Shown: one piece after another, positions 22,480 to 33,965 of the stretch | Position numbering within the stretch: position 1 is the stretch's first letter | Layout of the letters: every line of letters begins with the position of its first letter | Assembly (NCBI RefSeq): GCF_964355755.1 | Contig: NC_092672.1 | Span: forward strand, 28,828,501 to 28,888,500 | Direction: 5' to 3' | Source: Antedon mediterranea | Taxonomy: Eukaryota > Echinodermata > Crinoidea > Comatulida > Antedonidae | Length of the DNA: 60,000 bases | The notes under the pieces: generated by a model | What the model saw: only the letters and a program-made list of their open reading frames with translations | The model's database searches: none | Told to the model about the DNA's origin: nothing | Translations under genes and position numbers: made by a program

Positions 22480-24415
22480 TAAGTAGTTGGTAATATTAAT
22501 AAAATATGCAATTTTTTTATTTGAATTATCATATTGGCCTGCCATTTCCTGTAATTAAAAATTGCATTAATCTATAGAATATTAAATTATTCATTTGCCC
22601 ATGTCTGTTGTTACCGTGTGTTGTGGTTTGCAGTACAAGAAACGTGTTTTTAATATATAGCTATAACAGTGGTTTCTTCATAAATCTCCTTAATTATCTA
22701 TGTGATTATAATTATTGAAAGTGTAGTGCATGGTGATTGGCTAGTGTTTATGTCATCCACATCAAATCCAATCATCGGGCCTAATCGAATGAAATCTTTG
22801 ATCCCTGATCCGGGATTGGCTGGCTATACGTCACCACTGACTCAACTACTCTCTAGCGCTCGTTTTGAAAAGTAGACGCAACAAATGAAGCATAAAAGTA
22901 CCTTGCCTATTACCAAAGAATATATATCATAAGAATGAGTAATCCGCAATTGTCCATGTGGTAGGGCGCCGCCATAAGTGTGGATGTATCTGGGATGTAT
23001 ACAACTTTTTGTGAAGGTTTCAATAATCAAATGCTGGACCACCGGAGTATTTTCCGATGATAAAATTGTTATCAACTACATGCCAACATCATGTTAAATA
23101 CTATTTGAATATTTAATTGTTCGTTTTATGCAATTTATTTAGTAAAAACTGCCGTATAAACAGTTTGATTTATCAACCGGGCGCTACGATAGCGTGACCG
23201 GGCGTGTTGGTGTTTACGCGTTTTCACGAAGGATAGTTTAATAATATTCCTATATTTAACTTGTTTCTGGTAAAACAAATAAATGTTAATGACATTTAAC
23301 ATTTTCTCCTATTAATAACATGTGTTTTATACTAATTTATATCATAAAAACAATACTTAATTTACCGGGCGTACAGTAGTACACGGCAATGGTAAAGAAT
23401 AGGCCGTGCTGAGTAATATTCGTTGATTTTTGGTGTTGCTGTGTTAGGCCTTTTTTGTGAACTAACTTAGCATGTTAGTAAATAATTTTCTGTAAAAGTG
23501 AATAAACACTAGTTTGTTAATAAATATGTATTATAAAATAGTTTACAATTGCAAAAACTATCATCATAATTCTATTTAATGTGACATGTATCATGTCTAT
23601 TAAATCAAGTCTTATTTAGTATGTATACATCCGCCCTTATGAGGGCGGGCATCACTCACTGGAGCTCTCTGTTACAAATTTCTCATGCAAAAATCGCGGA
23701 TTACTCATTCTTGTGATATATATTCTTTGCTATTACTGTATTATTATTCCCACAAGAAGTAGACAACAACAACGGTGAGTATATATATAATGATTACACG
23801 TTGTAGCTACTACACTTAAGATTAGCCTACCTAAGCCTATATCAATGTCGGCAAATCATAGGGGCTACTAGTAAGTCTGGACGGTCTGGGCGTAGTAATC
23901 TTGCTGATTTTGTAATTTTACAGGTAGGCTGAGATAACAAATAGTTGTTGTCTCACATGTAGGCCTATGTCTACTACAAGTCATAAAATGTTACTTTAAG
24001 GTCATAAAAACATTAGCGTAGATCAATCGCGGCAGATTTTGAACACTGGCATTTTTAAACCCAAAGGGTACTACAATTTCCAATCAATTTGTATTCAATC
24101 TTGTGATATATTATTAATCTAGTAATATTTCTGGGAGATCGTTTAAATCGAATTCAGAAAAGTTATAATTAAATTCGTCGCATAAATTTTGTTCGTCACC
24201 ATAGCAGCTAGCGCTAAAAATACGAAGTATTAATCATGCCTCCATGAGCCACGAAAGCATATCCAACAAGGTTATAAAGGTTGTTGCGCACGTGCAGTAA
24301 ACAATATATTAGGCACGCTGTTAACGACGGTGTTTATTTTGTAACATTGTGGGGACGGTCCGCGCTCAGTCTGTTTGAGTCATAGAAGCTTTGATCTCAA
24401 ACTGATGCATATCCT
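22480..24415 (-). mobile_element. Degraded MULE-like copy, inverted relative to 5563-6864
   Basis: Read in reverse complement it follows the 5563-6864 element over several blocks. AGTAGTTGGTAATATTAATAAA matches 6506 onward inverted, CCCTGATCCGGGATTGGCTGGCTATA matches 6184-6210 inverted, and AGTAAACAATATATTAGGCACGC and TAACATTGTGGG..GGTCCGCG match 5630-5715. The right terminus, TGATGCATATCCTATTCTA near 24400, is a decayed version of the intact TIR. The left terminus is not found. It is interrupted by a nested element at 22914-23729. Confidence 0.65.
22907..23736. mobile_element. Nested 816-bp TIR transposon with 7-bp TSD
   Basis: Element 22914-23729 begins CAAAGAATATATATCATAAG and ends with its inverted counterpart CTTGTGATATATATTCTTTG. 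The termini match over about 33 bp with one mismatch, through the inner GCGGATTACTC. CTATTAC flanks both sides (22907-22913 and 23730-23736). No transposase frame is seen. It is nested in the older MULE-like copy, which dates it as younger. Confidence 0.75.
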
Positions 24416-24626
24416 ATTCTAAAACAAACTTTATTTCTTTAAAAAAAACACAATTGTAATAACAAATTATTACTAAACAATTTTTATAAGGTGTCGATTA
24501 AATATTACATGCCATTTTTAGATTTACAGATGCAATTCTATTGAGACACTTATGTGCTGCGACTTTTGCGATGAATTGAGACGTAGGCCTACATTCTGTA
24601 GTCATCGGTGGATGATGATCGTGCAA
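24416..24626 (-). other. 3' UTR of the DED-NACHT gene
   Basis: A TTTATT on the + strand near 24427 reads as AATAAA on the minus strand, about 200 nt past the stop codon (24629-24627). The likely poly(A) site lies just beside the end of the MULE-like copy. Confidence 0.45.
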
Positions 24627-27600
24627 TTATCTATCAAAATGTATGTTTCTTTTTGAACACTCTTCGGCAATGTGGTCGATTACATCACCTGATAGATTAC
24701 AATTCCTCATGTTAAGCTTCCTCAGCTTAGGAAACATAATGAATAAAGAAAGAAGTGAAGACGTAACATCAATGTTGAGAAGATTAATATTCGAGATATC
24801 GAGATATTCTAATGCTAATTGGACTCCTTTGAGAGAACATTCTGTAATAAAGTGATTGAATGCATCAAAGCCACTGTGTAATAGATTCCGAATAATCTTT
24901 TTTTCGTCACACGGAACATGTGCTATGGCTAAAATGTGTGCAATTACTTTTCCCTTGAATTCCCCTGCCATTAAACGAGAATTAATGAAATCCATGATAT
25001 TCGTATAAAAATCCTTTATGCAATTAAGTTGCATAATAAGACGTATGAAATGCCCTTCACATCGTACACCTGGACTAATGTGTTCAATGAACTTTCTTAT
25101 AGAGGTAGATATATCATGCAAATGATTATTTATTTTTAAATCTTTGCTTTCCATGTGATTAATTAATTTATTTATCACAACATCTTTATGTGTTTCTTCA
25201 ACACAATCTAAATATCTCGGCAAAGAACGATATGTTGACAAATTATTTGTAATCCAGTGATTAAAAAATGCATACGCTTTATCACCAAGGAAACCGATTG
25301 CAAACTTTCTGGCCAAATTTAAATACCTTCTTTCTCTTATTACCTCCCATTCATTATCATCTAATGGTGTAAGTATTCGCCTTCCATCTTCCGTGCATTC
25401 ATTCTCGGTACCTTCACTTTCACATAATTTGCACAAATAAAATCCCACCAATGACTCAACTATCAACTTGTGATGAGGCATAAATATTCTTTCAAAATTA
25501 GATTTTGAAATTGGTGCTTCTTCGTAAACAAATCCGAGTTTTACGGCCATGTCAATCATATCTGTTGTGGATTGTGTACCTTTCAAATCTTTCATGTTTA
25601 TTGAAAGTTGATTCTCTTTTAAGTTTTTATACATACACTTTCCTAACAAAAGCATAGCATCTACATAATTTGCTGGAGTTTCTTCAAATTTAGAAATCTT
25701 TTGTCGAGGGTCTTGTTTGTGAAACTGATTCAAAATACTACGAAATATTTCTTTTAAAAGGTCAGTCTTATCTTCAGGAAGATTTTGTTTGTCTTCCCAT
25801 AGAATACAAATTGAAAGAAGGAACATTGGATGATTGCACATTAAATATACGTACTCATGTTTTCGTTGCCAACCCCGATACATGATATCTAATTCTTTTC
25901 TAAGGGAGTTTCCCATTTCTGGTTTTTCAAAATGCTGAAAGTATTTGTCAATATACTTCCCTATGCTTTCTTTATTAAATCCATTAACTCTTACACGTAC
26001 GTCACACTCTTTTGTAAATTCATCTATGTTTTCTGACCGGGAAGTAAGTATCACAATGCTTTCTTTTAAAAATTCTTTTCTGAAAAGACTGATTACGCTT
26101 TGATTATTGAATCTCAATTCATCTAATCCGTCTAGTAGCAACACAACTTTATTATCATGTTCCCTTATAAATCTCTTGATAAGCATTGAATTTTTTGGGA
26201 GATCTGTGTCTAAATTAAAATCTGTCATATTCAGTTGCTTTACAATTAAATCAAAGATATCTTCACCTTTTTCCAAATCTCTTACACATAAAAGAAATAC
26301 AATTTTACCTTCAAAGTCAGTATTAAGTGTAGCCCATGTGTATGATAAATGCCTTAATATGGTAGTTTTTCCAATACCTGCCTCTCCTTCTATGAGAGCT
26401 TTACATCCAGGTTCGGAACTGATAATATCTACCATTTTTTTCAATGTTGTTGGTTCGCTTCCTTTATTGTTTTCACGTTCTCTAAGCAGTTCCATATCGG
26501 TAAACATCTGTGAAATGTCAACTGTATATACCCCATGCATTATTTCAGGTGTAAATCTACTGGCCTGTCTGCACTTGTCCTTTTGTATTTTAATCAGATA
26601 TGTTTGTATCTTTTCTAAAAACAAGGAAGGTTATTCAGTAGACAGAATCTTACACTTTATATATTTTTGTTATTATTATTGTTTTTCTTCATTCATTCAT
26701 TTTTGTTGATATAAAAAGGTAGCACCGTAGTTGTTATTATTTGTTTTAGCATGCCTAGGTAATGTCATCGAAGGTATAATAGAAATGTGTTATTATAGAA
26801 ATTGTTAAATTATTTAGTTAAAGTTATTGAAGTAAATTTTATTAGTTATATCAAAGCCTGGGTTATAACAAACTTTTTCGTATAGATTGTTGTAACGTAT
26901 TTTAGTAAAATTAGATTATAGAGGGCGAAAAGAAAACTTTTATTGAATATATACTCAAGAGAGCGCAGCAGACCGAAAAATAAATGTATCACAAACCTAA
27001 AATAGATGTTCAGGCCCGGTAGTCCGCGATTTGTCAGTTTCCAAACCCGTATAAAAATATAAGTGTCATTATTCTAGGCATCTTTAGTTGAAAATGATTA
27101 ATTTTGTTGCAATAACAAAACTTTTCATATCCCACTGCACTGAAAACAATACATGATGATGATTGGAATGAGGTGTAGATAGGATGAATTTTTCTAATTC
27201 TAGATCATAACTAACCTGTTTGTAACATCACATCATCTGTTCGCATTATTTTGTTACTACTAGTTGGCGCTTCCTCTGTGTCAACAAAAAAACATAAAAT
27301 TACAATGGATTTTACTTAGTGAATGAAATGATTATTCCTAGAATTAATTGGAGTGAATTTGATAACTGGATATTATTTCAAATTAATACATTTGTTCTTT
27401 TTTTCATTTTGGATCCGCCAATTTTATCCTCTTTTTTGTATTCCTTGTTCGTTTTCCTGGTCAGCGTTTCCTTTGTTTAATATAAGAAAAACTGAATTTA
27501 CAATGGTATCTACTTCGTAAATAACCAATAATTGGAGTATAAATGCAGCATATTATTTGTACGGTAACGTATTGCAGTAGAACCTCGAAGGGCGCACCTT

Positions 27601-29058
27601 CGGGACCCATCATATTGTCTCCTTTTAAGAGGACACTACTAAATTTCCAATTGATAGGGTTTTCGCGGAAAAACAAAAAATAAATATACCACAATCAACA
27701 CTAATTGATATGAACTCAAGAAATTGAGAAGTGAAACTTTAGCAGCTGATTTACAAATGAAAACGTCAATCCAAAGAAAGTATCATAATTATTATGATAT
27801 TTATTATTGTATTAATAACAATTATAAATTAATATTAATTATTTGTTTTGTGATGGGGAAAAAATCAACCATTATGAACATTAAACGACGTATCTCCGTT
27901 CCCTTTGGATGTCCCATGAGTAGAGGTTGGCCGTAGTGTTAAAATACGCCCCTCATTTCCTCTGTTTAAATAAGAAAGAAAGAAAAACTGAATTTACAAT
28001 GATACAATGTTAAGCCAGCCCTGGGCCAACTTTACAATAAATTACAAGTGATATAAAAAGAAATACATACCTGGTCTATCCTGTACAGATTTTCCAAGAC
28101 AATCTGTAAACCTAGTAATGTTTGAAGATGAACTCAGAAGGTTTTCTTTATCTAGTACGAAAACGGCATCCCAAATATTTGTCAATTCAAATTTATTCAG
28201 TTCATCATAATTATGAATAACTTTCTTCAACTCATCTTGTCCAATTTGTCTTAAGGTATTGAATAGTTGTTTACGAGATGTTGAAAGCGTCTCCTCATCA
28301 ACAAGTTGAACTTTGTTATCTGTCATATACTGGTTTATCTGATCTACAGCTTCACTGAAACCTGTCAGATTAGCTACGTCCAGCAGAAGACTAACTTTAT
28401 GAGGTGTGATTTTACCGGTTCGTTGAAGTTCATTAAATAAACTCATTGCTGTAACATCTTTATCGGTTAGGTCTCCTAATGGTATGTATCCATGCAGGCA
28501 GAATTTTAACCACCTAAAATATCGACCATCATAGTGTTTGCTAAGTTGAGTTTTTAAAAGTTGGAACTTTTCTTTATCACATTCAGTTTTGTCTGGCAAA
28601 ACAATGACAACAAATGATGACAAAATAAAAAATAACGTCAATACATTAAAGATGTATTATCCCCTGAAAAAAAATTATTCTTAAAAAAGTTAATGTAACA
28701 TAATAGTTTGACCTTGACCAAAAATTGGATCGGAAAAAATGTATTTACCTGAAAAAATTGTAATTTAAAGCAAAAAGGGTCAAATTGGTTGCCAGACAAT
28801 GGGTTTTTGGTTGAATTTAACCATTTATTTTGTCATTTTATAAGTGAAATGGTTTTTTTTTTCTACGGAAGTGATTAAGTTTATTAAAACTACAAAATTA
28901 AATATTCAAATTCTGATTTAATTAATCTTCATTTTTTATGTTTTTTGGGAGACAATACATCTTTAATTAAAAAAAATTGTATAAAACTGTTCATCTAAAG
29001 AACATTTAAAAATATCCTTTGTGTTAAACACCGTTTAATGTTCGTTACCTGTTGCCAT
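24627..29058 (-). CDS. Tandem-DED NACHT (NLR-type) protein
   Basis: Three exons on the minus strand give one 840-codon frame. They are 29058-29049 (ATG GCA ACA G, donor GTAACG), 28592-28071 (acceptor TTTTGCCAG, donor GTATGT) and 26614-24627 (acceptor TTGTTTTTAG, TAA stop). Phases agree at both junctions. Residues about 9-95 look like a death effector domain (FQLLKTQLSKHY, LFNELQRTGKI, SLLLDVANL). Residues 105-175 resemble a second one (LFNTLRQIGQDELKK, IWDAVFVLDKENLL). The NACHT ATPase follows: Walker A GEAGIGKTT (254-262), Walker B VLLLDGLDEL (335-344), sensor-like VILTSRSE (365-372) and NHP (438-440). A helical region leads to a short leucine-rich end (LEYLDISN, LRKLNMRNCNL). DED-NACHT proteins are known in echinoderm and other invertebrate NLR sets as cytosolic sensors feeding apoptosis or inflammation. 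That role here is inferred, as are the tiny first exon and the second DED. Confidence 0.8.
26615..28070 (-). other. Intron 2 of the DED-NACHT gene with repeat fragments
   Basis: Contains three copies of a phrase like AAACTGAATTTACAATG (about 27490, 27993 and a diverged one near 27300). It also holds a segment at about 27566-27690 starting GCAGTAGAACCTCGAAGG, which resembles the ends of pogo/Tigger-type elements. No further exon is needed to keep the frame. Confidence 0.4.
28646..28966. mobile_element. 313-bp TTAA-flanked MITE in DED-NACHT intron 1
   Basis: Element 28650-28962 is bounded by TTAA (28646-28649 and 28963-28966). Its inverted ends read AGATGTATTATCCCC at the left and GGGAGACAATACATCT at the right. 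A diverged copy of the same family lies upstream of NCAPD2 in both duplicated blocks, sharing CTGAAAAAA, TTTGTCATTTTATAAGTGAAA and TCTGATTTAATTAATCTT. The TTAA target suggests piggyBac-type mobilisation. Confidence 0.6.
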
Positions 29059-29586
29059 GTTGTCAATTCAAATTCTATCTTCATTTCTGAAAAGATAATT
29101 TGTATACATGCTGTCAACGTTATCATTCTTTAACCCAAAACTAAAGATAATATGAGAGGAAAACTAGGAGAGTATACTGAACTGTGTACGGTTCTCAACA
29201 ACTAAATGGTGTGAATTCAAAGTATATCTGTCTAGGGCGTTTGTATGATGGACAAAGGTTAGGTATGTTGCATCATACACTTTTTGTGTTTACTTCCATG
29301 CTATAGGCACGTAGACAGAGCTCTCATTTCCACCAGCTCGAATCTGATGGCCCTGATCTCCCACTGTGCCCCCTCCACTCGATGGTCATAAGGTGAAAAT
29401 GGGAAGGTCTAATTTATCTAAAACCAATCAAAGTTATAGTTTGCTGCCCTCTACACAGATTACAGTTAGTAAAACCAAAGATAGTGTAGTAAGTAGTGTA
29501 GTACACTATCTTTGGTAAAACTTTAGACTGCACGCATCATGGTTTTAAATTTGATTATAAAATAATGGTGACCAGGATTTTATCTA
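29059..29586. other. 5' flank of the DED-NACHT gene
   Basis: No clear TATA box on the minus strand. A perfect hairpin sits at 29474-29516 (ACCAAAGATAGTGTA, 13-nt loop, TACACTATCTTTGGT), and short inverted TGATG/CATCA words lie near 29250-29275. The gene's true transcription start is not visible. Confidence 0.35.
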
Positions 29587-29994
29587 CAAATTTTATCCGT
29601 ATAGTTTAATACTCTGGGTTCATAAAAGGGTGACATTAATATAATCATGAACATCTTATTTTTTTGTGATTTAACATAATTATTTGCCTTGCAATCTCGG
29701 GGCCTATGTACCAGGAATTAGCACACGATAACACACTGGTGATAATTCTTGGTACTAAGACTCGAACAAAGGCCCTGATATTGTACGGCAGGTATTTTAA
29801 AAATCAAACTACAGTACCATAAGGTTATTAAACTATGCAAACAAACTGGTGATAATTTCTGGTACCCAGGCCCTGAGATTGCAAGGCTAGTATGTTAAAT
29901 TCATGATTATATTATGTCACCCTGGCAGATTCTAAAATTAGTATTGGTTGTCTTTTATGAACCCATAAAATTAAGCTATACAAATAAAATTTGT
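29587..29994. repeat. Foldback element of about 408 bp
   Basis: The arms mirror each other through most of their length. Examples: ACAAATTTTATCCGTATAG with CTATACAAATAAAATTTGT, GGGTTCATAAAA (29616) with TTTTATGAACCC (29953), GGTGACATTAATATAATCATGA with its partner near 29900-29925, and CCTTGCAATCTCGGGGCCT with GGCCCTGAGATTGCAAGG. No flanking target duplication was identified. Confidence 0.6.
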
Positions 29995-30956
29995 TATGTA
30001 TAAAAATTAATAATTTTACATCATAAAAAGAGTAGACTTAGCCTTCAGATATAAAGAAGAAAAGCAAAAAGATTATGGAGAGGTTATTCCAGAATACAAT
30101 ACCAAGTATTATGACTAAAGCGGCTGCGAGCGAAAGCGGCCGCCAATCCATAACAATGTATTTATGAAACGCCAAAACGTCATTGTATAATGTGGGTGTT
30201 CAATTCAATTAAACTTAACATTTATTTCTTCCTTCAAGAAAATGAGGTAAACAAAACAAATTCCAGTAAAATATATAACAAGTCAATTGATGATAATAAA
30301 AAAAAGTATACAGATATCAATAAAAGGTGTTGTAGGAGGAAATTGTAAAACATAAAATTGAACTGAACAATGATTGATTGCAATAATTATACCGGTAGTT
30401 CAGTAGAACCAGAAAATTGAACCAACCGGATGATAAGAGTTTACGATAATCATAACAATATACAGTAATTGCAGTTATTAATTTATAATCAAATAAGGAA
30501 ATACAGCAAAGTAACCTTTTATCATCACTTTATGCTTTTTAATAACAAATATTTATTTTATTTATCTATTCAAGATTACTTTCCATAAATAACATAGCCA
30601 ATGTACAATTGTATTTATTATTATATATTTCACTTCGTCACTGAGGGTCTATAGGCCTAGTAGTGGTGAATTCATTACTGTATTTCATTTCATTCGTCTA
30701 AACAAAAGGGCTACAAAGGTACAACAATAAAATGACAGAAAAACATGAGATGGAGAAAACTTTTTAAATCTTTTAACGATAAAACTGATTTTGTACAGAT
30801 TAAAATATATCCTCCCAGCAAACACAGAACGTCCATAAAAATTCTTGGTTTGTTTTAAAGGTCCGTAGGTCTTCCGTCTTTTACAAACGTTTTACAAACT
30901 GTTAAAAGGACCATGTTTTATACAAGGTTTTTTTAAGGTTGTTTATAAAAGAAAAT
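29995..30956. other. AT-rich region, nothing recognised
   Basis: One GC-rich phrase (AAAGCGGCTGCGAGCGAAAG, near 30118) interrupts otherwise AT-rich sequence. No exon is supported. Confidence 0.3.
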
Positions 30957-31290
30957 ACCAACACTCACAGTAAGAAATTTGCGATTCAAATGGCGACCAA
31001 AAGTGGTTAATACGTATTTACAGTATTGTATAGTATTGCAATACTATATCTTAAGGATTTAAGTTTATTCTCCAAGGGCCCATGAATTTACCTACTTTTG
31101 TAGGAATGTTCCATTCATCGCAAATCAATACATTTGTATAAACTTATATTAAATCTATCAAAATAGTATTTTTTTAAAAAGAAAATCGGCCCGTCTTCAA
31201 CATTATGATGCTGTACTCCAGTTGTTCAACCGGTTTTCAGCTATTAAACACAATTATCGTAGAAGGAGATAGGAAAATGCGAAGCATCCT
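30957..31290 (+). repeat. Duplicated 5'-flank/start-codon module, copy 2
   Basis: Matches 19331-19690 up to the shared ATGCGAAGCAT, with small indels such as an added ATACGTATTTACAGTATTGT stretch. Because conservation extends through the untranslated flank into the start codon, the module looks like a promoter plus leader and first codons. Confidence 0.6.
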
Positions 31291-31307
31291 CGTATTATTG
31301 TGTGCGG
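31277..31307 (+). CDS. Possible signal-peptide first exon (MRSILVLLCA)
   Basis: ATG at 31277 encodes MRSILVLLCA, basic then hydrophobic like the start of a signal peptide, followed by a possible donor G|GTAATT at 31307/31308. Unspliced, the frame continues to TAA near 31403 as a 42-residue peptide (ending WGKSLNLNSF). The flank is shared with 19331-19690. No downstream exon was found, so this may be the relic of a secreted-protein gene. Confidence 0.3.
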
Positions 31308-31405
31308 GTAATTTTCAAGATGGACATCCATTAGACAGTACGTGTATACCACGATCGGAAAACACCCCTATTTGGGGCAAATCGTTGAACCTAAATTCGT
31401 TTTAA

Positions 31406-31959
31406 TCGTCAATAACTAATTATCTAACTAAATTTAATTAGTAAACATGGTGGCTAAATCAGTACCGAAAGTACGAACCAACTTTCACCACCGAGTAAAC
31501 ATTCTAGAAGTAACGCGCGATTTACCGAATTTTGCCCTTACGTAAATTTATATATAGATAATTCTGGAAATTATCAAAAGGAAAATTATGAAACTTACGT
31601 ATGGAAATGTACTTCCGCCTGTAATGGCTACATGGACATACAATTTAAATGTGGTGTAGTTATAGCGTGAGTTGATTGTCCGATACGTATGAGTAGATTA
31701 CAACAATGAAGTCAATTTATATGTAAATACAGTTTAGCAACAATACAAATGAACAATAATTTAGAATGTGATTTGTGCATCATTCGCAATCAAGTGATTG
31801 GTTGCTTTCGATTTTGTTTTTTGTATGATCAAAACACTTGTACCAGCAAAATATAGAACCGGCATAATTTTAACATGAAACATCTTTTTTTTACAATTAA
31901 ATTGTCATTGATGCATATTGATTGATGATTGTATAATCGAGTCTATTTATATAATACTA
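31406..31959. other. AT-rich region, nothing recognised
   Basis: No exon or repeat boundaries supported. Confidence 0.3.
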
Positions 31960-32970
31960 GCAATTATACCCGCCCCAGGGCGGGTTTCAAAATTAGTTTA
32001 AAGCCTCCTCAGTATATAACACCCGACGCCAGTATGTCCCTATACTTACCACACCCCACACTATTTTTTGAAAACAAACTCTTCCCAGGACAAATACAAC
32101 TTCAAATGAGAGGGGTAGCTACGATCGGCCTATGGTTTAAGTACGTTGTAAACATTGTAAATGAATAGGTGTCATATTGGCTGATAATTATATATTATTT
32201 AAATTTGATCTGCGGGCCCCCATGAGCCTTCTTTCTCCTCTCACCATCCCAGCCACAATTAACAAACCTTAACAACTCTACCTCTGGACAGTTCAAATTT
32301 AGTAACTTTTCCTAGTACAATTCCAATCATATACTTCATTACGCCAGTATTTCCGCTTCCCCTCCTCCCTCCCAACACACCCCAGATACTGGGTGATGTG
32401 TTTAAGACGATTCTAGACAAATTATGTTAGTTATCACTCCCAACCCATAATCCCTCAGTGGCAGTTTTCAAATGTAGTACATTCCCAGTACAGTTTCAGT
32501 CATGGTGATAGGCCTACTTCCCCACCCCAAACTCCCATTACCTTCCCAGGGATAATTAAAATACTTCAACAATTTCCTACCACAATTCTGGTCAATTTGA
32601 TAACCTACTACACCTTGCCTACGGAAAATCCCCACTATCCCCTGAAATCCAACTTTTACACCCTATCTCCCAACCCACCTCTCCCACAAATTCCTCCTCC
32701 CCTTTTTGAAATGTAGTTTAAAACCTTCCCGGTACAATTGCGATCATTTTGATACCCCATATTTATGGTTACGTGCAGAAACAGAAGCTTGTATAACGAA
32801 CAAACATCGAAAGTGGGGAAAAGTGGGCCATTTTGACCACATTTTGGCCCCTAACTTCGATCCTAGATGGCGGATGATGTTCAAATGTAGTTTAGAACCT
32901 TCCCGGCGGTAAAATTGCGGTCATTTTGATGCCCAATATGTAAGGTTACGTGCAGTACAGTACAGGACGC
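31960..32970 (+). repeat. Degenerate tandem repeats (about 170-200 bp units)
   Basis: The phrase AAATGTAGTTTA.AACCTTCCCGG.A.AATTGCG.TCATTTTGAT.CCC.ATAT recurs at about 32707 and 32883, each followed by GGTTACGTGCAG. More decayed forms occur near 31988, 32298 and 32468 (TCAAATTTAGTA..TTCC.AGTACA). It starts with a GC palindrome CCCGCCCCAGGGCGGG (about 31970). Origin unknown. Confidence 0.45.
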
Positions 32971-33127
32971 ATACTATATTGTATAAGCTGTTAAATTTAA
33001 AATAGTGATAATGAAAAATAGATGAAATTAGTGAAAGATTTGTCAGAAAGTTGAAAATGAATATGAATTTTAGATGAAATTTAAAGTTAGTTTGAACAGT
33101 TTACTACATCATTCAAAATTCATTCAA

Positions 33128-33965
33128 AAGTCTTTTTCATTTCATTTCATTTCATAATAACATTTATTTCCTTCATAATATACAAAATAAATAATATAAT
33201 ACACAAAATTCATGACGAGAAGAAAGATAGTTAAAACAATACAATTTTTTTTTTCTCATCTTTAACATGAATAAAACAATATTATGAAGGAGGCACAATT
33301 TCTAAAAAGCAAAAGCTTGTGTTGAAAGTGCCTGAACAAAACAAAAAGTAACTAAAATCAAATTAGTAAATAATAGTAAATGGTATATAGGAATAAAGTA
33401 ATTACCATAACGGAATATGAAAACAATAAAAAACTGATACCTAGAATATAACTAGTTAATTAATTTACTTTTGTATTAGATATTGTTTAGTGTTAAAGAC
33501 GAAGCTATGTTTGTTTGCAGAAGTTGTAATTTTGTTAGGAAGTGAGTTCCATATCTTGGGTCCAGTAAATCTAATATTATGTTGAAAAGAAGTCTTTTTA
33601 TGTTTAGGAATATGAAGGTTATTGAGGATTCTTGTGGAATAGCCGTGAAATTCATAATTGGGAGAAAACATATCGCGTAAATGAGATGGAAGAAGAGCAT
33701 TTTGGCTTTTGTAAATAAATAAACATTGTTGGAAAATATTAATATCTGTTAATTTTAATAATTTGAGAGAACGAAATAAAGGATCTGTACTAGTTCTAGG
33801 TGAAACATTCGAAATTATTCGAATGATTTTCTTTTGTAGTATTTGAAGTTTATTTAAATTAGATGGGAATGTGTTACACCAAACGATATTGCAATATAAA
33901 AGATATGGCAAAACAAGGGAGCAGTAGAGTGTTCGGAGAATCAGAGATTGAAATAATGTTATCAC
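33128..33965 (-). mobile_element. 5'-truncated CR1-like LINE (RT C-terminus)
   Basis: Minus-strand frame 33965-33465 encodes the C-terminal part of a CR1/L2-group reverse transcriptase: LVLPYLLYCNIVWCNTFPSN, LQILQKKIIRII, LLKLTDINIFQQ, and GPKIWNSLPNKI near the end. A 3' UTR follows, and the element closes with an ATGAA tandem tail (33136-33155 on +), as these LINEs do. The 5' end is lost, the usual outcome of incomplete reverse transcription. Confidence 0.8.

Noticed and set aside
26107-26709. 200-codon + strand frame opposite the NACHT exon
   Set aside because: It is the shadow of the minus-strand NACHT coding exon, has no known domain, and mirrors the Walker regions in reverse.
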